From Lentisphaeria bacterium (lineage in GTDB: Bacteria > Verrucomicrobiota > Lentisphaeria > Oligosphaerales > Oligosphaeraceae), in contig JAEDMH010000003.1 in NCBI GenBank assembly GCA_016303095.1, positions 1 to 55,181 of the forward strand: DNA of 55,181 bases. Direction: 5' to 3'. The position numbers were made by a program, and so were the translations under genes. Positions within the stretch are counted from its first letter, which is position 1. Each line of letters starts with the position of its first letter. Below the pieces are notes generated by a model, which saw only the letters and a program-made list of their open reading frames with translations, ran no database searches and was not told the origin of the DNA. Shown one piece after another: positions 50,679 through 55,181 of this stretch.

Positions 50679-52112
50679 ATGTCTGATCCCTCTCCCATTG
50701 TCTTCTCCCAGGACTTTCCCCCGTCCCCCGCCCGGCTCTTTCTGGTGGGCATTGGGGGCATTGGCATGAGTGGACTGGCCCAGTTTCTGAAGCACCAGGG
50801 ATATCAGGTGGCGGGCAGCGACCGGGGGCTCCAGGAGCCCTCCCGGCAGTTTCTCTTCCAGGCCTTGGAACGCCAGGGAATTCCGGTGTTTCCCCAGGAT
50901 GGGAGCGGCCCCCGGGCCTTTCAGCCCGATGGCTTTGTCTTCACCACGGCCATCGAACCGGGCAATCCCGATGCCCTGGCCATGCCCCAGCTGCCCATCT
51001 TCCATCGCGCCTTGGTCCTCTCCCGCCTCTGCGCCCAGACGGGGGGCACCCTCATCGGGGTGGCGGGCACCTGCGGCAAAACCACTGTCACCGGATGGCT
51101 GGGCTCCGCCCTGCGACGCATGGGACACTCCCTGGTCCTGGTGAACGGGGGCTATCTCCCGGAATGGGAAACCCCCTCCACCCCCGGAAATTTCTACGCC
51201 ACCCCCCAGACGCCCCATCCCCGCTTCACGGTGGTGGAAATCGATGAAAGCGACCGCTCCATCCGGGAATTCTCCCCGGACTACGGGGTGGTGCTCAATG
51301 TGGGAGACGACCACTACAGCACCGAGGAATTGACCCAGGTCTTCCAACACTTCCTGAAGCGCTGCCGCAAGGGCGCCCTGTGTCCCGAAGCCTTCCCGGC
51401 GCCGGAAGAGTCCGGCATCCCGGGCAAGATCCACACCTTTCCCCAGGAGCCCCAGGGATATTCCCCCAATCCCCAGGGAATCTCCTTCCAGGGGCCGGAG
51501 GGAACCCTCCTCCAAAGCCGACTCTCCGGCCGCCATAACGCCCTCAATGGCCTGGCGGTCTACACGCTGCTCTGCATGGCCCTGCCGGACACTTCTCCGG
51601 AAGAAATCGGGGAGGCCATGGCGGGATTCCAGGGAGTGCGCCAACGCTTCGAGGTCTTCCCCACCCCCCCCCACGCCCCGGGCATCATCAACGACTACGC
51701 CCATAATCCGGAAAAGATTGCCGCCGCCATCTCCGCCGCCCGGGAACGCTTCGGCTCCCCCCTGGGCATCGTCTTCCAACCCCACGGCTTCGGCGCCCTG
51801 GGCTTCATGGAAGACCCCCTCCGGGAACAGATGAAGGCCTGCCTCCGCTCCGGTGACCAACTCCTCTTCCTCCCTGTCTACTACGCCGGGGGCACAGTGA
51901 CCTTCTCCCCTACTTCCCAGGAAGTGGCCCAACGCTTCGCCCAAACAGGACTCCCCGCCCTCTCCCAGGAAAACAGACAGGAGGCGGAAAATACGCTCCG
52001 AAAACATCCCTTCCATGCCTGGCTCATCCTCGGGGCACGGGACGCCTCCCTCCGGGAATGGACTCGACAACTGGCGGAATCTTGGACGGATCAACCGGGA
52101 GAACGGCCATGA
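50679..52112 (+). CDS. Mur ligase of the MurC/Mpl type
   Basis: A 477-residue ATP-dependent ligase. The N-terminal Rossmann motif GIGGIGMSGLAQFL matches MurC. The P-loop reads GTCGKTT (130-136), where MurC usually has GTHGKTT. EIDESDRS, LSGRHNALNGLAVYTLL and NDYAHNPEKI correspond to the central and C-terminal MurC/Mpl motifs, the last with changes (DDYAHHP is usual), and FQPHGFGALGFM replaces the FQPHRYTR segment. It probably acts on UDP-MurNAc or a muropeptide, but the changes leave open whether it is the main MurC, an Mpl-like recycling ligase or a new specificity. Start after TTTTTCTCCC. It overlaps the DUF4230 gene by 4 nt. Confidence 0.82.
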   Translation: MSDPSPIVFSQDFPPSPARLFLVGIGGIGMSGLAQFLKHQGYQVAGSDRGLQEPSRQFLFQALERQGIPVFPQDGSGPRAFQPDGFVFTTAIEPGNPDALAMPQLPIFHRALVLSRLCAQTGGTLIGVAGTCGKTTVTGWLGSALRRMGHSLVLVNGGYLPEWETPSTPGNFYATPQTPHPRFTVVEIDESDRSIREFSPDYGVVLNVGDDHYSTEELTQVFQHFLKRCRKGALCPEAFPAPEESGIPGKIHTFPQEPQGYSPNPQGISFQGPEGTLLQSRLSGRHNALNGLAVYTLLCMALPDTSPEEIGEAMAGFQGVRQRFEVFPTPPHAPGIINDYAHNPEKIAAAISAARERFGSPLGIVFQPHGFGALGFMEDPLREQMKACLRSGDQLLFLPVYYAGGTVTFSPTSQEVAQRFAQTGLPALSQENRQEAENTLRKHPFHAWLILGARDASLREWTRQLAESWTDQPGERP

Positions 52113-52780
52113 GACTCCAACAGAAATCCTCTTCCGGAAACTCCATGGGCATGGCCTGGATCGTCTTGGCCATCATGCTCCTGGTGGTGGCCGCCGCCGC
52201 CTTCCTCCTCTGGGGCATCTGGGCCTCCGCCCCCACCCAACGGGTCCAAATGACCTGGGAGGTGCTCCAGACGGAAAATCTCAGCTTCCTCACCACCCAG
52301 CGACAGGAGTGGCAGGCGAACCTGGGCTCCACCAAGGCCGCCTGGTATGGCATCGAGGAATCCCAGGGCACCATCCTGGCCGATGTCTTCTACGGCTTCG
52401 ACATGAGCGAACTCTCCCAGGAGGATGTCTACCAGGAATCGGATGGCACCGTGGTTATCCGATTCCCCAGCCCACGCATCCTGACCCTCTCCCTCCGTCC
52501 GGAAACCTACTCCTCTGTCACCAAACGCACCGGCCTCATGTTCCTCCGGGGACTGGTGGAAGACCAGGACCAGGAAGTGCAAAAACGACTGGGCTCCCTG
52601 AAACGGGAGGTGCTCCTGGATATGCTCCAAAAACAAGAACTGCCCCTCCAGGAACTGGAGGAGGGAATCCTCCAATTCCTCGACCCCATCTTCCAAAAAC
52701 AGGGCATCCCGTATCGCATCCAATTCCCGGAACAAAAACCCCAGAAGATGATCCTGGATTTCATGAAAACCAACACCTAG
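52109..52780 (+). CDS. DUF4230-like membrane-anchored protein
   Basis: A 223-residue protein with one N-terminal membrane helix (about 15-37, AWIVLAIMLLVVAAAAFLLWGIW) and an extracytoplasmic domain. The segment ADVFYGFDMSELSQEDVYQESDGTVVIRFPSPRIL matches the DUF4230 pattern of a strand pair followed by a 'D...V...P.P.I' stretch. The C-terminal half is helical and charged. The function of the family is unknown. The start overlaps the Mur ligase stop (ATGA), so it is coupled to a cell-wall gene. It is the last gene before the repeat island. Confidence 0.75.
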   Translation: MRLQQKSSSGNSMGMAWIVLAIMLLVVAAAAFLLWGIWASAPTQRVQMTWEVLQTENLSFLTTQRQEWQANLGSTKAAWYGIEESQGTILADVFYGFDMSELSQEDVYQESDGTVVIRFPSPRILTLSLRPETYSSVTKRTGLMFLRGLVEDQDQEVQKRLGSLKREVLLDMLQKQELPLQELEEGILQFLDPIFQKQGIPYRIQFPEQKPQKMILDFMKTNT

Positions 52781-52823
52781 CCCGCGCCGCGACACGGAAG
52801 GCACGGAAAGGAAACAGGTCGAT

Positions 52824-52853
52824 CACGGAAATGCCGGCAAGCCAGCGCACGGA
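52824..52853 (+). repeat. Palindromic repeat, copy A
   Basis: 30-bp unit with two changes from the consensus, ATGCCGG in the left arm and GCCAGCG in the right arm, so the stem is partly broken. Confidence 0.75.
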
Positions 52854-52864
52854 AACACGGAGAT

Positions 52865-52894
52865 CACGGAAACGCCGGCAAGCCGGCGCGCGGA
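52865..52894 (+). repeat. Palindromic repeat, copy B
   Basis: Consensus unit containing CGCCGGC-AA-GCCGGCG with perfect arms; identical to copy D over 30 bases. Confidence 0.85.
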
Positions 52895-52919
52895 GACAAC
52901 GGAGGGGTAACACGGAGGG

Positions 52920-52948
52920 CACGGAATCGCCGCTGCGCGGCGCACGGA
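52920..52948 (+). repeat. Palindromic repeat, copy C (changed arms)
   Basis: The flanks match the other copies but the palindrome is CGCCGC-TGC-GCGGCG: both arms differ from the consensus and still pair perfectly, which looks like compensatory change. Confidence 0.75.
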
Positions 52949-53139
52949 AGACACAGAGGGGGCGGGACCTGCCCCCCGCATGTCCCGCCCCGGGATTGAT
53001 GGGAAATCCCCCCCCTTGCGGGGGGATGGGGGGAAATCCTCATGAACCCCGGCAGGGGTGGGAGGATCGCTAGACGGGGGTGAAGGGAGGCCCAAGGGGA
53101 CGACCGAAACCCCCGGCAAGGAGTTAAAACACGGAAGGC

Positions 53140-53169
53140 CACGGAAACGCCGGCAAGCCGGCGCGCGGA
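53140..53169 (+). repeat. Palindromic repeat, copy D
   Basis: Consensus unit, identical to copy B over 30 bases. Confidence 0.85.
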
Positions 53170-53187
53170 GATTTGAAACACGGAGGG

Positions 53188-53217
53188 CACGGAAACGCCG
53201 GCAAGCCGGCGCACGGA
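53188..53217 (+). repeat. Palindromic repeat, copy E
   Basis: Consensus palindrome; differs from copies B and D by one base after the right arm (CGCAC for CGCGC). Confidence 0.85.
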
Positions 53218-53230
53218 GGACAGGTCGAGG

Positions 53231-53257
53231 CGGTTCGTGCTATCCCCGCGTCCCGCC
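53231..53257 (+). repeat. Dispersed repeat, copy 2
   Basis: Counterpart of 85-111: it starts CGGTTCGTG, continues CTATCCCCGC and ends GTCCCGCC, with three small indels between copies. It is followed at 53268 by TTCTAGATTTTTAGAA, echoing the TCTAGA array beside copy 1. Confidence 0.7.
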
Positions 53258-53290
53258 CTGGGGGAGTTTCTAGATTTTTAGAATCTTTGG

Positions 53291-53410
53291 CGAATTGATT
53301 TTCATTCTCTTTCTCCATTTCCTTTTCGGGGAAATGGTGGGGGAGTTATGGTATAGGGCGTGTCGTGAATTCTCCCGTTTTTTGTTCCTTTATTTTTTCT
53401 ATGTCTTGTC
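53291..53410 (+). promoter_or_regulatory. AT-rich upstream region of hsdM
   Basis: This stretch of about 120 nt is clearly more AT-rich than the surroundings (TTTTCATTCTCTTTCTCC; TTTTTTGTTCCTTTATTTTT). It contains TATGGTATAGGG near 53349-53360, a possible -10 region. No Shine-Dalgarno precedes the hsdM ATG. Confidence 0.4.
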
Positions 53411-55180
53411 ATGTCCGGTAAGGATTCTTTTGATGCCGTGGGGCATAACATCCAGGAGAAGGCGTCTGTCATCTGGAATGTGGCCAACTCTCTTTATGGG
53501 GTTTACAAGCCCCATGAGTATGGGTTGGTGATTTTGCCCATGACGGTGGTGAAGCGTTTTCATGACTGTCTGCTTCCCCGGCATCAGAATGTGCTGGACA
53601 CCTATGCCAAGATCAAGCATTTGGCGATCCGGGATGGGTTTTTGCGGGAGGCGTCGGGCTATCCCTTCTACAACACCAGTCCTTTCACCTTCGAGACCCT
53701 TCGGGCGGATGCGGACAATATCGAGGACAACTTCCTGGCCTATCTCCGGGGATTTTCCGAAAATGTCCAGGACATTCTCGCCCAGATGGGGTTTCTGGAT
53801 CAGGTCAAGCGCATGGCCGACAATCATCTCCTCTATCAGGTGATTGTGGACTTTTGCTCTGAAAAGGCGGACATGAGTCCGGAGAAAATCACCACGGTGG
53901 ACATGGGATACATCTTCGAGAATTTGGTCCAGCGCTTTTCCGAAAGCTATGGCGAGGATGCGGGTGCCCACTTCACCAGCCGGGACATCATCTACGCCAT
54001 GTGCGATTTGCTGGTCACGGGAAATCCGGGGGGAGAGGCCAAGACCATCTACGACATGACCATGGGCACCAGCCAGATGCTCACTTGCATGGAGGAGCGC
54101 CTCCATCAGCTGGATGCCGAAACCATGGTGACCACATTCGGCCAGGAGTTCAATCCCTTCACCTACGGCATTGCCAAGGCCGACATGCTCATTCGGGGCG
54201 GAAACCCCGATAACATGAAATACGGGGATACCCTGAGCAATGACCAGTTCCAAGGATTTTTCTTCGACTACATCATCTCCAATCCTCCCTTCGGCGTCGA
54301 CTGGAAACGGGAGGCCGTCTCCGTGGAGGAGGAAGCGCGGAAAGGACGCCGGGGACGCTTCGCTCCCGGACTCCCCTCCAAAAGCGATGGACAGATGCTC
54401 TTCCTTCTCAATGGGGTGGCCAAGCTCAAGGAAGGCACGGGACGCATGGCCATCATCCAAAACGGCTCCTCCCTCTTCACCGGAGACGCTGGCAGCGGGC
54501 CCTCGGAAATCCGACGCTATCTCATCGAAAACGACTGGCTGGACGCCATCGTCCAACTCCCCAACGACTCCTTCTACAACACCGGCATCGCCACCTACGT
54601 CTGGGTGATCGCGAAGAACAAGCCCGAAGCTCACCAGGGCAGGGTCCTCCTCGTCGACGCCAGCCAGTGCTTCGAGCCCCGACGCAAGCCCATCGGCAAT
54701 AAACGGGCGGATATCACCCCCTCCTGCCGCACCCTCATCGTCCGCGCCTACGGCGAATACAAGACCGCCGACTACACCGAAACCCTGGAAAACGGACGCA
54801 CCATCTCCTGCCGGGCCAGGCTCATGGACAACGAAGACTTGGGATACCGCAAAATCACCGTGGAAAGCCCTTTGCGAGATGAAGGCGGCACGATCGTACG
54901 CAAGAAGGGAAAGCCCGTCCCCGATGCCGACAAACGAGACACCGAGAATGTCCCCCTCAAGGAGGATATGGAGGCCTACCTGGCCCGGGAAGTCCTTCCC
55001 TACAACCCCGACGCCTGGATCGACAAAACCAAAACCAAACTAGGCTACGAAATCCCCTTCACCCGCACCTTCTACGTCTATCAAAAACTAGAAAAGGCCA
55101 CCCAGATCGCCGACCGCATCAAAACCCGTGAGAAAAGCCTCATGGAGAAGCTCAACGCTCTCTTCGGAAAGGAACCGTGA
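53411..55180 (+). CDS. hsdM: Type I restriction-modification system, DNA methyltransferase subunit
   Basis: N6-adenine methylase subunit (HsdM), 589 residues, complete in the window (stop 55178-55180). The N-terminal helical HsdM domain covers about 1-155 (FDAVGHNIQEKASVIWNVANSLYGVYKPHEYG). The methylase region has the target-side motif IV NPPF (Asn291-Phe294, DYIISNPPFGVDWK). The SAM-binding motif I, usually DPxCGxGG, reads DMTMGTSQ (from Asp215), so Pro, Cys and two Gly are replaced; this may mark a subfamily. HFTSRDIIYAMCDLL and the C-terminal coiled tail (IADRIKTREKSLMEKL) are typical. It is preceded by a repeat island and AT-rich DNA, unlike the rest of the window, which suggests acquisition by transfer. 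hsdS and hsdR would be expected just beyond the edge. Confidence 0.93.
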   Translation: MSGKDSFDAVGHNIQEKASVIWNVANSLYGVYKPHEYGLVILPMTVVKRFHDCLLPRHQNVLDTYAKIKHLAIRDGFLREASGYPFYNTSPFTFETLRADADNIEDNFLAYLRGFSENVQDILAQMGFLDQVKRMADNHLLYQVIVDFCSEKADMSPEKITTVDMGYIFENLVQRFSESYGEDAGAHFTSRDIIYAMCDLLVTGNPGGEAKTIYDMTMGTSQMLTCMEERLHQLDAETMVTTFGQEFNPFTYGIAKADMLIRGGNPDNMKYGDTLSNDQFQGFFFDYIISNPPFGVDWKREAVSVEEEARKGRRGRFAPGLPSKSDGQMLFLLNGVAKLKEGTGRMAIIQNGSSLFTGDAGSGPSEIRRYLIENDWLDAIVQLPNDSFYNTGIATYVWVIAKNKPEAHQGRVLLVDASQCFEPRRKPIGNKRADITPSCRTLIVRAYGEYKTADYTETLENGRTISCRARLMDNEDLGYRKITVESPLRDEGGTIVRKKGKPVPDADKRDTENVPLKEDMEAYLAREVLPYNPDAWIDKTKTKLGYEIPFTRTFYVYQKLEKATQIADRIKTREKSLMEKLNALFGKEP

Positions 55181-55181
55181 C

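Larger units (their letters stand above)
52781..53290. repeat. Palindromic repeat island
   Basis: About 500 nt without a gene between the DUF4230 gene and hsdM. It is built from CACGGAAAC/ACACGGAGGGCACGG-type units carrying a central palindrome. Five copies are listed separately. It also holds an 8-bp inverted repeat GGCGGGAC/GTCCCGCC (52961-52989), a C-rich/G-rich hairpin near 53008-53026, and the second dispersed repeat copy (53231-53257) followed by TCTAGA. Both strands are open in places and give Arg/Ala-rich translations (KRRQAGARR), which are repeat artefacts. Confidence 0.85.

Noticed and set aside
52823..53214. Possible small Arg/Ala-rich proteins on both strands in the repeat island
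   Set aside because: The repeated KRRQAGARR and RRLAGVSV translations come from the palindromic DNA repeats read in different frames; there is no start signal.
52824..53217. CRISPR array
   Set aside because: Unit spacing is irregular (11 to about 190 nt), the intervening sequence is itself repetitive rather than spacer-like, and no cas gene is present.

Overview
The window reads as chromosomal DNA from a GC-rich, diderm, carbohydrate-using bacterium. My best guess is a member of the PVC group (Lentisphaerae/Verrucomicrobia-like). The support is indirect: a roughly 730-residue GreA with a large N-terminal extension, as known in Chlamydia; a TIGR04073 (exosortase-associated) protein; tandem dockerin-like EF-hands and cadherin-like repeats in secreted proteins; L-rhamnose isomerase and rhamnulokinase; and a GH42-like secreted hydrolase. 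No rRNA, tRNA, CRISPR array, transposase or phage gene was recognised.

Layout. Bases 1-116 are non-coding and carry a GC hairpin, a 9-bp tandem repeat and a copy of a dispersed repeat. From 117 to 36947 every gene is on the minus strand. Reading in the direction of transcription (right to left), the blocks are: (a) a sigma-54-type regulator, a small lipoprotein and the long GreA (36947-32727), ending at a terminator; (b) a promoter at 32464-32492, a nucleotidyltransferase-nitroreductase fusion, a short TMTC-like membrane protein and a DUF481 outer-membrane protein (32381-29507), ending at a hairpin; (c) a U32 peptidase, a pectate-lyase-like beta-helix protein, a small lipoprotein, and an ABC permease and ATPase (29405-23960); (d) a TIGR04073 protein; (e) an NtrB/NtrC-like pair, a metallophosphoesterase and rhamnulokinase (22657-17650), ending at a 14-bp hairpin; (f) two secreted proteins of unknown function, L-rhamnose isomerase and a double-ACT protein (17535-13374), ending at a terminator; (g) the GH42-like enzyme (13307-9483); (h) a seven-gene run of three SPFH proteins, an unusual P1B-like ATPase, an ABC ATPase, RuvC and PyrD (9360-117).

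From 37345 onward the genes are on the plus strand. First comes a surface/secretion locus (37345-49289): a 'GWNLVS' protein, a tandem-dockerin-like protein, a 1509-residue cadherin-like protein, a beta-barrel protein and a 1144-residue PD40/cadherin-like protein. A compact overlapping run follows (glycosyltransferase 2, DnaQ-like exonuclease, Mur ligase, DUF4230 protein), then about 500 bp of palindromic repeats, and finally the methylase subunit of a type I restriction-modification system that runs almost to the window edge.

How it fits together. Blocks e, f and g plausibly form a deoxysugar/galactoside utilisation region; rhaD, a rhamnose transporter and a rhamnose regulator are not seen. 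The most unusual unit is block h. There an HflK-like protein with seven predicted membrane segments and a His-rich loop, two more SPFH proteins, and a P-type ATPase whose CPC metal site reads VPA are packed tightly together. Two sequence-wide habits stand out: many start codons are preceded directly by CCC in a pyrimidine-rich leader with no Shine-Dalgarno, and codons TTA, CTA and TCA are absent from long stretches of coding sequence.
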